DNA from: Congeria kusceri
Taxonomy: Eukaryota > Mollusca > Bivalvia > Myida > Dreissenidae
DNA length: 64,000 nucleotides
Reading direction: 5' to 3'
NCBI GenBank assembly: GCA_027627225.1
Contig: CM051038.1
Location: 37,676,341 to 37,740,340 of the forward strand
In this document: positions 36,330-48,669 of the stretch, in pieces
Layout: each line of letters starts with the position of its first letter
Numbering within the stretch: position 1 is the first letter of the stretch
Program-made: the position numbers and the translations under genes
Notes under the pieces: generated by a model
What the model was told of the DNA's origin: nothing
The model's input: only the letters and a program-made list of their open reading frames with translations
Databases searched by the model: none

Positions 36330-36875
36330 GACAAGACTGAACTATGTAAGGCATGACTACACTCTGTAAGTCGAGACGACACTCTGTAAGGCACGACAAA
36401 ACTCTGTAAGGCGGGACAAAACTCTGTTGGAAGAACACAAAACTTTGCCGGACGAAATTATGTAAGGCAAGACTAAACTCTGTAAAGCGAGACTAAACTC
36501 TGTAAGGCGAGTTTTAACAATATAAGGCGAGACGAAATTCTGTAAGGCGCGGCTTTACGTTTTTTTTAGGCGAGACTACAATATGTAAGGAGAGACTAAA
36601 CTCTGTAAGGTGAGACTAAATTATGTAATGCGAGACTAAACTCTGTAAGGTGAGACTAAATTCTGTAAGGCGAGACTAAACTTTGTAAGGCGAGACTAAA
36701 TTATGTAAGGCGAGACTAAACTCTGTAAGGCGAGACTAACTCTGTAAGGTGTGACTAAATTCTGTAAGGCGAGACTAAACTTTGTAAGGCGAGACTAAAT
36801 TCTGGAAGGCCAGACTAAACTCTGTAAGACGAGACTTAACTCTGTAAGGCGAGACTAAACTCTGCATGGCCAGAA
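36330..36875. repeat. 20-bp minisatellite, about 27 copies
   Basis: The unit GAGACTAAACTCTGTAAGGC is tandemly repeated. Copies near 36,640-36,800 are almost uniform, while the first ~250 bp are more diverged (GACAAAACTCTG, GACTACACTCTG). Occasional 19-bp units occur. Confidence 0.95.
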
Positions 36876-36879
36876 GGGG

Positions 36880-37350
36880 CTATCGGCCTTGTTTGCACAT
36901 ATGCTGATGACACCTTCCGGCTTTCAAGGGACAAATGCAATACAATGGGCACGAAACTCCACAAAATTGTCGTTGTTGGCATATTCTTTACAACACAACG
37001 AGATATCTAGCCAGCCTTTAACATGTTTTTTCGGTGTAGCTGTCTAAGATCACTTTTGACCTCGATCTCTTGTAAATGTATACCAATGAAAAGCTAGAAA
37101 ATGGGGGGGAGGGAAACGTATTTTCTCAATGTATATCATGAACATAGTCTTATATTCATTCACATAATGACATAACTATTTTGTTTAGCCTACATAAGCG
37201 GCACGACAGATATAAATAGCAATAGTATTATGATCCCATTTATTCTAGTGAGTTCAATACACTCCAGAAAAAGTAAGATTAGTGAATGGTTTTAAAAATA
37301 GCGCGCGTTGTACATCACAGCTGTTGCATAGAGCTCTGTGTTAATATACA
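36880..37350. other. No recognised feature
   Basis: Unrecognised DNA between the minisatellite and the inverted-repeat complex. No frame of note. Confidence 0.45.
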
Positions 37351-37356
37351 TGTACA

Positions 37357-38484
37357 TGCATCAGTTAACGTCCAGAGAATCATAGACGCGAAAATGTCAA
37401 TAAATGGGGAATTTATACATGTATTTATAAACTTACTGTGCATGTTGATTTGAATTGCTTTTACCGCATTTTATTAAGAAGTATTTATAATTGCAACTTT
37501 CTATCAACTTTTCCAGTAGATGTCATTCTATTTATAACAAGAAATGTCTTTTAAAAAGACAATCGGCGTTGAAATTAATATTAAGATGTCATTAAAAAAT
37601 TACCTAAATAGACGGCCAAGATGATCGGTTACATGACTTCACGGAACCCAGATTTTTTGGTCCCCACCAATATTAGGAGACTTATTGGACCCCAGATTTT
37701 TCGGACACTATAAGAAAACTTCTCGGACCCAAAAGTTAATTTGAGATAAATTTATTAATTTCAAAAATAAACACAATTATCATTAATATCTATGCTGAGA
37801 ATTACCCAATCATGCAGCTCCATGTTTCCACCAGTGATATATGAATAACCAAAATAATTTAGGTTAAAATAATTGTTATCTGAATTTGTCAAGCCACCTT
37901 AACAAATTAACAATGTAAGAAAATAATTTCGGGAATGAATTAAAATTATTATGTATCAGACGAGTCTATATAGTTATTTATAGTACCGGTAATATACCAT
38001 TCATGTTAGTGATCTAATATAATAATCATTTGAAGTCAAATAAGCATTTATACTGTGTATCCCAATAAAAAGCAATAGTCAGGGAACATTCAGCGATTTT
38101 TGAAATGTTAAGACTTTATTTTTGATAACGCAAACATAAAAATTCATTAGACTATGACGATTTTAAATTATATCAGTAGAAGTATGATATATCAGGGGTT
38201 CCTGTGTATAATTAGTATTGCAAATTGTGTATTCATGCTACGCGAATAACAATTCGACGTATTCCGAATCTTCTTTCATAACATCATATGTACAGAAAAT
38301 GAAGCATCTTTTTATTGATTAAATAACATCTACTGGAGAAGTTGATAGAAGATGCAATTATAAATAATCGTTTATAGATCGTAACCACAATTTTAATCCA
38401 AATTAACAGTAAGTTTATAAATATAAATTCCCCATTTATTGAAGTTTTTATATTTATGATTCTCTGAACGCTATTATTGATGCA
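37357..38484. mobile_element. ~1.1 kb segment with ~170-bp terminal inverted repeats
   Basis: The left arm 37,357-37,534 (TGCATCAGTTAACGTCCAGA, TAAATGGGGAATTTATA, TCAACTTTTCCAGTAGATG) is repeated inverted at about 38,316-38,484. The interior is the left copy of a longer inverted repeat. The outermost TGCATCA is shared by both ends. No coding frame. A non-autonomous DNA transposon is the likely explanation. Confidence 0.7.
37535..38290 (+). repeat. Left arm of a ~750-bp inverted repeat
   Basis: It begins TAACAAGAAATGTCTT and runs through TTTTTCGGACACTATAAG, GCATTTATACTGTG and CATTCAGCGATTTTTGAAAT. It is paired with the inverted copy at 39,950-40,714. It also contains the small hairpin GTCTTTTAAAAAGAC. 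Confidence 0.8.
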
Positions 38485-38744
38485 CGTACGAGTATATTAA
38501 AGACGTTCGCAACAGAAAGAAAATAATTGGGTTAATTTCTCCTTTTGCTTCATTATTTTTTTTACTGTTTATAGGTTACAATATACTAATGTCAATCAAT
38601 AAATATAAATCTGTGTAAGTCATTTAGTTCCAGTCAATGGTTAAAAGTTCATAACGCATTATAATTATCAAAACCACACGTATACAATATATTGCCAAAT
38701 TCATTATTTTAACAGTAAATATAAGTAAATCGTTTTTTATTATC

Positions 38745-39390
38745 AAAATACACTTGTATATTGCCAAATAAGACATGTGAAAACATATCAGTTGAAAAAA
38801 AACATAACCTTGTTTGAAAAAAGCTCTCCTACATTATACTTAAAACAGTGATAACAAAATCCAAACTGAAAAAGTTGCTTCGACAGGTACCGTATTCAAA
38901 ACCTAATATTTCCGGACAAAGGCCGGTGACCCCTATTGTTTAACACTGTTTTAGTTTCAGTATACAGTGACACATTTATGTGGAATTTTGTAACAAAACC
39001 GGTCGTTTGGAACAAAAGATATTCGAATATTTGATTATTAATTGATGTTTTCAAAGGCATATTTAATGAACAATTAACCTCATTAAGTGTCCATTAAAAG
39101 TCATTTTTAAATGGTAACTATAGACAAAGGGCGTTTTATCATTAAACTGCACTTGGATATTGCCAAACGAAAAATTAAAACCAAGATGCATTTAAAAATC
39201 TCAGTCCTTGTTTGAAAATGAACGTTTTATATAATTGAACATTACTAGTCACACAAACTGAAAAAAGGGCTTCGACAGGTAGCGTATTTAAACCCCAATA
39301 TTTCAGGAACAAAGCCGGTGACCCCTATTTTTTAAGACTGTTTTAGTTTTAGGATACATTGACACATGTTTGTGAAAAATTTGTCGTTCG
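38745..39390. repeat. Two diverged ~240-bp direct copies
   Basis: 38,745-39,000 and 39,142-39,390 share CACTTG.ATATTGCCAAA, CCTTGTTTGAAAA, GCTTCGACAGGTA, GCCGGTGACCCCTATT and CTGTTTTAGTTT in order. They lie in the spacer between the two long inverted arms. Confidence 0.8.
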
Positions 39391-39949
39391 AAAACAATGG
39401 ACGAAATTGTTGCGAAACGTCTTTAACACAGCTATACAAAGGTTGCTAGCTACGCGCGCTATTTTTAGAATGACACTACTGTTTCTGGAATGTGATGAAC
39501 TCGCTATAATCAATGGGCTACATGGAACGGTAACACTGTGAATGAGATTTGTGAATGGGAACATTGCACAATTGCTATTTATAGAGCGTACCGCTTATAT
39601 AAATGTAGTCTAAACAAAATAATTATTTCGTTACGTGAATAAATATAGCATTCTGTTTATGGCATACAATGAGGAAATACGTTCATAATTAGCCTCAGTT
39701 CTACAGTATATGTTAAAGATATGTTTATAACTTCATTTTAACCGCTTATGTAAACAATTATGTAAATTGTATTCCCCCAAAGTATGCAACAGTTATTGGT
39801 ATACGTTAAACCATTGTTTGAAGTTTGCATTCCCTAGAATTATAAAATTTGCCCAATTCCATTCAATTTTCCCGCTGCATAATTATCGCAATACATCTGG
39901 GTCAAAAGTTATCTTAGATAGCTACGCCGAAAAAGATGTTACTTCTTTC

Positions 39950-40714
39950 TATAAATAAAATGTGGTGAAAGAAGTATCGGAATCGTGACGTCGAGATGTT
40001 ATTCGTGTTACTTTTATTTCATTTTGCGTAGCATAAATACCTTATTCGCAATCATGACTAATTATACACATAAACCCTAGGTACATCATATTCCTACCGA
40101 ATATAATTCATAATCGCCGTAGTCGTATTAAATTTTATGTTTGTGTTATCAAAATGAAGCCATCATTATTTCAAATGCGCTGAATGTTCCCTGAAGATTG
40201 CTTTTCATTGGGATGCACAGTATAAATGCTTATTTGACCAAATAGTTTGACCAATTGCTAATGTATTAGATAACTTCTATGATGGACGTTTGGTATATTA
40301 TTTAAAAATTGCAATGTAATTTTCATTTATTCCCGCAATTATTTTCTTACATTGTTAATTTGTTAAACTTGCCTGACAAATTCATATAACAATTATATTA
40401 ACGTAAGTTATTTAGGTAATTCATGCATCACTGGTGAAAACATGGAACGGTATGATTGTTGATTCACGGTACATATATCCATAATGATTTAATTTATCTC
40501 AAATTAATTTTGGGTTCAGAGAAGTTTTCTCATCGTGTCCGAAAAATCTGGCGTCCGAGAAGTCTCCTTATATATGTGGGGAACGAAAAATCTGAGTTTC
40601 CGAGAAGTCATCTGACCGATCATCGTGGCTCTCTTGTATTATGTTTAGGGTAAAAATGACATGTCAATATTAATTTCAACGCCGTAATTGTCTTTTTAAA
40701 GACATTTCTTGTTA
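39950..40714 (-). repeat. Right arm of the ~750-bp inverted repeat
   Basis: The inverted counterpart of 37,535-38,290, recognisable by TGAATGTTCCCTGAAG, CATCGTGTCCGAAAAATCTG, CGATCATCGTGG and the end CTTTTTAAAGACATTTCTTG. Substitutions and small indels are numerous. It lacks the 170-bp outer arms that surround the left copy. Confidence 0.8.
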
Positions 40715-41004
40715 ACATTTGAATGCGTCTGCATATTTCGGAAAGAAATGTGCACGTTAAAAAAATACTGTCAGTGCCGTGTTGATACGTGTACCAATGC
40801 TCTATGTATTTATTTATATTTCGGCGACTCATTATTTTCTGTGTGAAATGTACACATTAACTTTCTCTTGAATATTATTTTCAATCCTTAAGAAACTAAA
40901 GAGCAGACATATTTAATGCTATATACGAACAAAACTAAGGTAATAATACATAATGATATGTTAGGAGGAGTATATAGAGAATAGTAGGTTAGTGTTGAAT
41001 ACAG

Positions 41005-41090
41005 ATAAGTTTATGTAGCGAGGCTTAGCAAACCTTAACCACGAGCCTTACAGAGTGGTTTAGGTTTTCGTGCCGAGTAAATAAACTTAT
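41005..41090. repeat. 86-bp imperfect palindrome
   Basis: ATAAGTTTATGTAGCGAGGC and following AAACCTTAACCAC pair with the complement of GTGGTTTAGGTTTTCGTGCC and following ATAAACTTAT, around a 13-nt loop. It is similar in design to the palindrome at 20,231. Confidence 0.7.
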
Positions 41091-41099
41091 ATATATTTA

Positions 41100-42590
41100 A
41101 CATTTACCTGGTATTCCATTTATCCCATTATTTTCTGTCTTTATTATGAAAATAAACGAAAGAAAATTCCGGAATAACACGAAACACATCAAATGAAAAT
41201 AACCAAAATGATACAAAGGTGTCTGATATAGCTTAGTTTATCCCACAGGGTGTTATTTCGTCAATGCAGGCGTGATGATGGGATAAAATATGATTTAGTA
41301 TGTGACCTTAGTGTGTCGTTCGATTCTAATCAGTCATGCGAAGGATACGTGAATATAAATGAAAAAAACAACAACAACAGCAACACAACCTAGTTACGCA
41401 TTTGTCAGTTTTAAATTTATTTATGTAGAAAGTTTAATCTACGTTCCTTCATGTCACAATTACCATAGACGCAAGGTATCTTGTTTTAAAAGATAATTCG
41501 TGTCACTCTGTGTTGATTTTCTAATGAATTATGAAATTTGTTGAATGTTACAAATATACTAATAGAAAAATAGAAACTGGACATGTTTTCAATGCGTATT
41601 CTTTTATATGTTGTTAGATATTAATAAAACTGAATTTGGTAGTAAAATTTAGGTTAGAATTTAACTAATCCATAATTATAATGCCCCTAAAAATGGATCA
41701 ATCATTAAAAAGTAAACGGCGGTGTTTAATCTTTGAAAACATCAAACACAAGTATCGTGGGCGTCTTTGCAACTTTTAAATCACTAATGTTTCGTTTGGA
41801 TGACGTCAACGTTTTAATGATTGGTCAATTTGTAAGGGCATTAAAATTATTGATTAGTTCAATGTATATCCTAAATTTTGATACCAAACTGGTCCATATT
41901 TAAATCTTACAACATATCAACATACGCAATGAAAACATATCCAGTTTCTTTTTTTTTATTAGTATAGATAAATAAATTTAATTGATAAATGTCATTATAA
42001 TTTAAGTGTAAATTTGATTATATATATAATTCGCATTGTACTGTCTTATGAAAATACAATGATACCATGTTGGTAAATGTTGTGAACGTATATGAGTACA
42101 CGGGACGTCGCCTTGTTCCCAATGACTACTACCAAAAATATGACTTGTTTAAACTTTTTGTTGTTTGTGTAAAAGTATCGGAATATTGGTTGCAAAAGGG
42201 AACGCCGAATGTTGTCACATTATAGTGGTATGTAACCGAGTTATGTCATTTCCGTTCACGGCGGCCATCGCGGTGAAAACAGTGACAACAACTTAATTAG
42301 GACAACATAAGTTAAGTTTTGTATTTCTTGATTGAATGTTTTATTCCTGATTTATTTTGTAATGTTGGTCATATCGATGAGTTAGATCTACACGCATATT
42401 TTATATACACGCTGTGTTCCTACACTTGCTATGCACGTGGCGAAATTGCACATGTATTTCACATTCACAGGTTGTTAAACCGGTTTTCACTGCTTTGGGA
42501 CAGGAAATATGAACTCTTTGGCATTGGGAATGGGACCAGTAAAAGTTATAAGAAACAAATCGCTGTGAGATTACATGACCATTTTTCTTT
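41100..42590. other. No recognised feature
   Basis: AT-rich. A 100-codon frame at 42,319-42,621 ends in the SINE-like sequence that follows and has no domain I recognise. Confidence 0.45.
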
Positions 42591-42598
42591 GGTGCATT

Positions 42599-42860
42599 GG
42601 GTGCTGCTTCAAGAACACTAGCATCGCGCTCTACCATCTGAGCTACACGGACTGCTGGTTCTTACCCATGCACTTACCCACGCACACAACACACCTCCCA
42701 TTAACCTTTTAAGCCGACTCCAGACACTCCTGCCTTAAACTCCTGACACCATTAAAATAAACCTGGGAGCAAAAGTGTGCCAGGTGCGGGGCTCAAACCC
42801 ACGACTGCCAAAACACTAGCACAGCGCTCTACCATCTGAATTAATCGGGCGGCTGGTTCT
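42599..42860 (-). mobile_element. Tandem tRNA-derived SINE heads
   Basis: On the minus strand, 42,853-42,780 reads like a tRNA: A box TTCAGATGGTAGAGCG and B box GTGGGTTTGAGCCCC, 74 nt overall, but with a poor acceptor stem. After a ~120-bp body a second head (GTAGCTCAGATGGTAGAGCG) appears at about 42,655-42,605 and is truncated before its B box. Both are preceded by AAGAACCAGC, suggesting a dimeric or tandem SINE. Confidence 0.65.
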
Positions 42861-42869
42861 TACCCACAC

Positions 42870-43860
42870 ACACTACAAAGTTCAGTAATATTTACCCCTC
42901 CAGACTGAAGACTTTACTGTGTCCAAAATACAACACCAAATATTCAAGTTACACTACATTTTATATCCAAGACAGGTCTATTTAATCACCCCAAATTAAA
43001 ATCTCCAATTTATCCAATGCAACAAAATGACAAGTGTTTTGACACCTACTACATGCTAAGCATGTTGCACGTTTTTCAGCTACAAACTGCTAGACTCTAG
43101 CCGCAGTTCAGCAGTCGCAATAAACTTAGACATTTGAAGTCAAAGCGACACCGTTGCTGTGGCTTAACAGCTTGCAGTTTTGGAAGACTGGCTAATTGAT
43201 CATGTCACACTGTCACTCTTCTTAGTTTTAACAGGTGTTTATTATAATGACTCATGGTTTTGACTGGCTTAATTGTTCGTTGAAATTGACAATGTGTTGC
43301 GTTCCTCTGACAATCATATGTTTTTGTGGCATACATTACATCCTGTGACAAAGGTTGTTGTTTTTTGTTGATAATATTTTCCTTTAATAAAATGGAGACT
43401 CTAATTAAAAATGTATATATATACAGGGAGTTGCTTGGATGATCCAGATTAACGAACCCTAAATACTGTATAAGTATATATTTCTGCCTGTCAAAAAATT
43501 GGCGAATTTACAATTCAGACTTTTAGCGTGCGGAAATGTTAGGGAATTTCCAATATCTTGATCACGCCTACAATGCTACTCCTACTGACACCGGCCTAAA
43601 GTGCCACAAACAATAACTCAACCTGACTATGGTCAAATGTAACAGTTTGGAGTGATCAGCTTATATCGTGCGTTCCACCCTAGATAACGTCCTGTTGTTG
43701 CAGTCGCTTTCATTAATTAGCAGCCAAATTATAGCTACGGGGTTTGAAAAACGTTCTTAACTTATCATAAATGATTAGAACAATTGCTCCTCGTGACATG
43801 AATTTGTGACTATTAGTGAAAAATACAAGTTTTAAAATAAATCTTCATATTCCTATATTT
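42870..43860. other. No recognised feature
   Basis: Unrecognised DNA without notable frames or repeats. Confidence 0.45.
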
Positions 43861-43867
43861 TAAATAG

Positions 43868-44608
43868 GGATGGCAAAATTATTCGATTATTCGATTGAAT
43901 GATCGTTATTCGAATAGTTAAAACGCTATTTGAATATTCGCATATTTGTACTGCTGTTTTAAACATTAATTTTATTGATTGTAGAAAGTAGTTTTATTTC
44001 AACCTGAAAGCAGTATTTCACCAGTAGATACATGACACCGTGTTTCCAATAGATTATTCCATGCCATGTGTCAGACAAAGATATTGAATATACGTGTCCG
44101 TGTCAGCGGTCAGCATCTAGTCACCAGTAATACACAAATATACGTAGGACATTATGAAGCCATAACATGGAACAGGTAATTAAACCTGTGAAAAGATTAA
44201 CAAAACAAATAATTACATAAGTGCAATCACATATTTGTCAGTCATTATAGCTGAGAAATGTCGCTCAAAAATTCGCCGATAAACATATATAATTATCGAC
44301 ACATTTCCCACTTGATAAGGAATATGTAATTTGTAGATTATTGCAAATATTCTTAATCAAAATCAACACTTAACACGTGACCTCAGTGGTTTATGCTTAA
44401 TACCATAAACACATTAACATGATATTGCAATTTGTTTATGAAATGAAGATACGGCGAAAATCTGTATTAAACCTCTGTACCATTATGTATGGTGTCGACT
44501 TGGTCACAAACCTTAATGTAGTAAATATGAATTTATGCGAATATTGGAATATTCTATTAAATAAAAAAGCAAATATTCGAATACCGATTTTGGTATTTGA
44601 TGCCATCC
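43868..44608. mobile_element. Possible hAT-like non-autonomous element
   Basis: GGATGGCA at 43,868 is mirrored by TGCCATCC at 44,601-44,608, and both ends carry TATTCGATTATTCG / ATATTCGAATAC-type subterminal repeats. Flanking 8-bp duplications were not convincing (GTTTAAA-like AT-rich flanks), so the assignment to hAT is tentative. Interior frames (44,419-44,757) have no transposase signature. Confidence 0.4.
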
Positions 44609-44894
44609 TTAATTTTAAACATTATTTTTCTACACGATGCAATGCAAATGCACTTTTACATACACATGTACACATTCTCATCTGCATTCAGTGTTCCTGT
44701 CTAGTACTCTGTAATCGATTTAATTTTGATGGCTATAATATTAACGAATTCTTCTAATTCGCGAAATGCGCAAACATTTCCGCGTAGCTAACTTAACCAC
44801 TTATACAGTACTTAATATTTATGGAGCTACTGCCCATTGTTTATTTTGTGTGTAAAGCATAACAGTTGCAAACCCTCTTTAAAGCAGTAATACA

Positions 44895-45363
44895 TTGTTT
44901 ATTATGCCCCGCTTTGAAGAAGTAAGTGTTAATTGCTTTACAAATGTTGGTCCTTCTGTCCAAAGGTCTGTTTGTCGGAAGATCATACCTTGTCGGGGCA
45001 ATAACTAAAGGCCTAGGGTCTTCTAACTTGGTAGGTAGGTAGGTTGGTTATGATTGGTAGATGATCTCTATTGATTTTGGGGTCCTTGGGTCAAAAGTCA
45101 AAGTAAAAACTGACCAAACGATTGTAAAAAACACCCAATTATTTTAAAACCTTGCCCAGGCACTAACTTAGCAACCCTTAGGCCTTGGTACTTAAAACTT
45201 GGTAGGTAGGTTGGTCATGACTAGTAGAGGATCTCTATTGATTATTGGGTCCTTGGGTCAAATATCAAGGTCAAACTGTCCAAATGATGTAAAACATTGT
45301 CTAGGCAAAAACTATGGAACCCTGTTCTGAAAATTTGGTATGTAGATTTGTTATGACTCCATA
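44895..45363 (+). repeat. Tandem repeat family (TTGGTAGGTAGGTTGG modules), left part
   Basis: The head TTATGCCCCGCTTTGAAG and modules share TCTATTGATT-TTGGGTCCTTGGGTCAAA, AAGGTCAAACTG and AAACATTGTC. The family is interrupted at 45,364 by a pogo-like insertion and resumes at 46,247. Confidence 0.8.
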
Positions 45364-45365
45364 TA

Positions 45366-46244
45366 CAGGGAAACCTGTCCAAACCAAACCCTGTGAAAAT
45401 CGAATCTGTGTCAAAACCGAATCCCTGTCAAAACTGAATGGCTGTGTTGGTCCCGATTTTTTCCTTCTTATTTTATCTATCAAAAAGCCTTAATAAACAG
45501 AACCCTGTCAAAACCGAATACCGAACGATTTTATCACAAATTTGATCTCATTCAACCATAAAAAACCTGAATAAACCGAACGGTGTATGCTGTCAGGTGT
45601 CACTTCACGATACCGCGGAAGTGTGAACTCTATAATTGGTGACACTATTACACACAAAAGGCATAATCGCTATGGTGATAACGGGGCAGTGGAGCAATTA
45701 GCAAGCAGCTAGTCGGTGCATACGACAATAGTCAACTTGTGAAAAACAGATTAGTCGTTCGTGTTTTATGTTGAAATTTACGTACAGTGTAAACTTTTAA
45801 ATGTTTCACAACAGTGTAATTAATTTAAACATATAGTAAATTATGGCAATATTTCGCTCACTGATCTCTATAAGGCTTGCGATACAATCGCACTAAAATA
45901 AATATGTTTAAACTAATCAAAGCAGTCAACAATTGGTAATATCATTAAACAGATGTTAATAAGTTGTACGTTGAATACAATAACGTGTTTGATTGATAAT
46001 TTGAGTTTCGTTTTATGTACAAATACACCTTTTTTACTTTCAAATAAAAAAAAAAAAAAACAATAATAAAAGTGCAAACATTATCATGTAGTTGTCTTAT
46101 TATATACACAAACAAACATATAAAATAGAACGTACATTTTTAAAGGAAAATGACAATTACTAAAAACCTGGGTAAACAGAACACCTCTGAAAACCGAAGA
46201 ATTGGCCCGGTCCCGACGCCATTCGGTTTAGACAGATTCTACTG
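45366..46244. mobile_element. Pogo/Tigger-like non-autonomous DNA transposon, 879 bp
   Basis: The ends are TA-CAGGGAAACCTGTCCAAACC and, inverted, TA-CAGTAGAATCTGTCTAAACC, with repeated AAAACCGAA words near both ends, as in the pogo branch of Tc1/mariner. The TA at 45,364-45,365 and 46,245-46,246 is the target duplication. The neighbouring paralogous module (about 46,371-46,390) reads TTTCATATACATCCCTATT, which is the uninterrupted empty site. No transposase frame remains. Confidence 0.85.
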
Positions 46245-46246
46245 TA

Positions 46247-46500
46247 CATCCCTATTCATTATTTGGTAATAGGGTCAAAGGCCAATATAAAAATGACCAA
46301 GATTTGTAAAACATTGTCTTGACTATAACTATGGAACCCTATTCTTAAAGTTTGGTTGGTAGGCAGGTTATGATTTCATATACATCCCTATTAATTATTT
46401 GGTAATAAGGTCAAAGGTCAAGGTCAAACTGATAAAAAAAAAACAATAAATATATTTTGTTTAACAACAGTTTCTGTTTAAAACTCTAAATTCTATATAT
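46247..46500 (+). repeat. Tandem repeat family, right part, plus poly-A tract
   Basis: This is the continuation of the 44.9-45.4 kb array after the pogo-like insertion, with two modules sharing CATCCCTATT-ATTATTTGGTAATA and GGTCAAAGGTCA. It ends in an A-rich tract near 46,434-46,443. Confidence 0.75.
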
Positions 46501-46582
46501 TTAGCTCAACTTTTCGAAGAAAGGTGAGCTTACGAACTATCTCCGGCGTCGGCATCCGCGTCTGAATTTGGTTAAAGTCTTT

Positions 46583-47512
46583 AGCTCACCTGGGCACAAC
46601 GTGCTCATGCATGGTGAGCTTTTGTGATCGCCTTTTGTCCGTCGTGCGTCGTGTGTCAAAATTTTCATTCAAAGAACATCTCCTCCTAAACCAATGGGCA
46701 GATTTTGACCACACTTCACAGGAATGATCCTTGGGTGACACTCTTTTAAAATTGTTCAAATCGTTCCGGTCCGCTGCATATGTGGGTCACAAGAGCTAAA
46801 GATAGATTTAAAAACTGAAAACTTTTAAAATCTTCTCTGAAACCACAAAGCTTGGAGCTTTCATATTTGATATGTGACATCCTCTAGTGGTCCTTTACAA
46901 AGATTGTTCAAATTATGCCCCTGGGATCAAAACTGGCCACACCCCGGGTGTCACATGGTTTATATAGACTTGTATAGCAAAATATCTTTAAAAATCTTCT
47001 CCTCTGAAACCGCATGGCCCAGAGGTTTCATATTTGGTATGTAACATTGTTAAGTGGTCCTCTACAAAGATTGTTCAAATGATGCCCCTGGGGTCAAAAC
47101 TGGCCACGCCCCAGGGGTCACATGGTTTATATAGACTTGAATAGCAAAACATCTTTAAAAATCTTTTCCTCTGAAACCGCATGGCCCAGAGGTTTCATTA
47201 TGGTATGTAACATTGTTTAGTGGTCCTCTACAAAGATTGTTCAAATGATGCCCCTGGGATCAACACTGGCCACGCCCCGGGGGTCACATCGTTTATATAT
47301 ACTTGAATAGCAAAATGACTGTTATAATCTTCTCCCCTGAAACCGCAAGGCCCAGAAGTTCCATATTTGGTATGTAACATTGTTTAGTGGTCCTCTACAA
47401 AGATTGTTCACATGATGCCCCTGAGGTCAAAACTGGCCACACCCTGGGGCTCACATGGTTTATATTGACTTAAATAGCAAATGACTTTAAAAATCTTTTT
47501 CTCTGAAACTGC
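46583..47512 (+). repeat. AGCTCACC-headed element with five ~170-bp modules
   Basis: The head AGCTCACCTGGGCACAACG, with GATCGCCTTTTGTCCGTCG, is followed by modules that repeat CTCTGAAACCGCATGGCCCA, TATGTAACATTGTTTAGTGG, TACAAAGATTGTTCAAATGA and TGGCCACGCCCCGGGGGTCA. The middle modules are close to identical, suggesting local homogenisation. A second short head of a different repeat (TTAGCTCAACTTTTCG) precedes it at 46,501. Confidence 0.88.
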
Positions 47513-47514
47513 AA

Positions 47515-48255
47515 CAGGGTTGGCACGAATCACCCGCATCCGGGTTTTTCCGGCGGGTTTTACCGGTTTTTCCCGCCCCAGTCAAAAGTGAAAGTGGGCA
47601 ATACTGGGGAATACTAGGCAATACTATTTTTTATCAGTCAATATGCAGTTTTAATTGTTTTTATAAATCTAAATACTATGTCAAATTATATTATACAGAA
47701 AATGACTTATTTTTTATTTTGCAGATCCAGTATATGAATGCTTACAGTATTGTCTTGTGGCAGCACAAATCCACTGGTTCATTCGTTAATTTTTCGCTTA
47801 TCATGAAATATTTTCTATGTTGTTTCTGAAATGATTCCGCTTGACAATGAAATATGTCTACATTTATCAATCCTTCTTTATTTCATGCATTAAACAGTTC
47901 TTTGTTATCTATACAACTTAGGGAGACCCTCTCTGGATAAGAGTTTGCAAAAGGTCCCTTAGAATTGACATGGGCCTCTTTTCCAGTGGAGATCTACATT
48001 AAACCTGTTGGTCTGTTATATTTCTTCAAGGGGTCCAGTTTTTTTTTTGAGTAATTGCATCTGCCAATTCAATCAATGTTTGTGTTTGTTTAAGAGGATG
48101 TATAGTCTGTCAGCGACCTCTGAGACACCAAAGATCAGCACAGTCCATTTTATAGGGGTATCAATGTAATTGCCATTTTTACTGTCAGATTATTTTGCCA
48201 TTCATTTCAAGTATAGTATAGTATTCATATAAACATAAACAGACAACTAAAAGCA
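47515..48255. other. Unrecognised DNA
   Basis: It starts with ACAGGGTTGGCACGAATC and a CCCGCATCCGGG/CCGGCGGG run that could be a transposon end, but no partner terminus was found. Confidence 0.4.
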
Positions 48256-48258
48256 AAA

Positions 48259-48322
48259 GAAGAATGGTCGAGCGGTATGCGCTGCAGATTTAGATGACGG
48301 CGAACCGGGTTCAAATCTTGTC
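48259..48322 (+). repeat. tRNA-Leu/Ser-like SINE head
   Basis: ATGGTCGAGCGGTATGCG (A box of the TGGCCGAGYGGT type) and ACCGGGTTCAAATCTTG (B box) are about 40 nt apart. No clean cloverleaf or acceptor pairing is evident, so a functional tRNA is not proposed. Confidence 0.5.
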
Positions 48323-48592
48323 TTAAACAATTTAGTAAAACTTGGTTTTTAATTGCAATTTATGAAGTGGTATTTGTTTCTAATGTATTCTGGGTTTGTA
48401 TTTTTTATTTTTTTTGTCATTTATCAGTTACATGACAATAAAAACAATCACAAAATCAAAAACCATCATAGCGTGACGCCATTCACTTGCTGCGACGGTC
48501 TCAGCGTCATCAGCATCTCCTTTACTGCCGGTGTCCGTCTCATAGTTATCAAATATACTAGTATATAATACCTTTATAAATTTGAAAAAAAG

Positions 48593-48662
48593 TTTCACCA
48601 GCAGGACTCAAACTCATGACCGTTGGTTTAAAAATAACCACCTTACCACCCGAGCCATTAAT
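48593..48662 (-). repeat. tRNA-like sequence (SINE head or tRNA pseudogene)
   Basis: The minus strand reads ATGGCTCGGGTGGTAAGGTG (A box-like) and ATGAGTTTGAGTCCTGCTGG (B box-like), with an AT-rich anticodon region. The acceptor ends do not pair. It lies 270 bp from the tRNA-like sequence at 48,259, in the opposite orientation. Confidence 0.45.
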
Positions 48663-48669
48663 TCGTATC

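Noticed and set aside
48259..48662. Two functional tRNA genes
   Set aside because: Box A/B-like motifs are present but acceptor stems do not pair and anticodon arms are unclear; tRNA-derived repeats are more likely.
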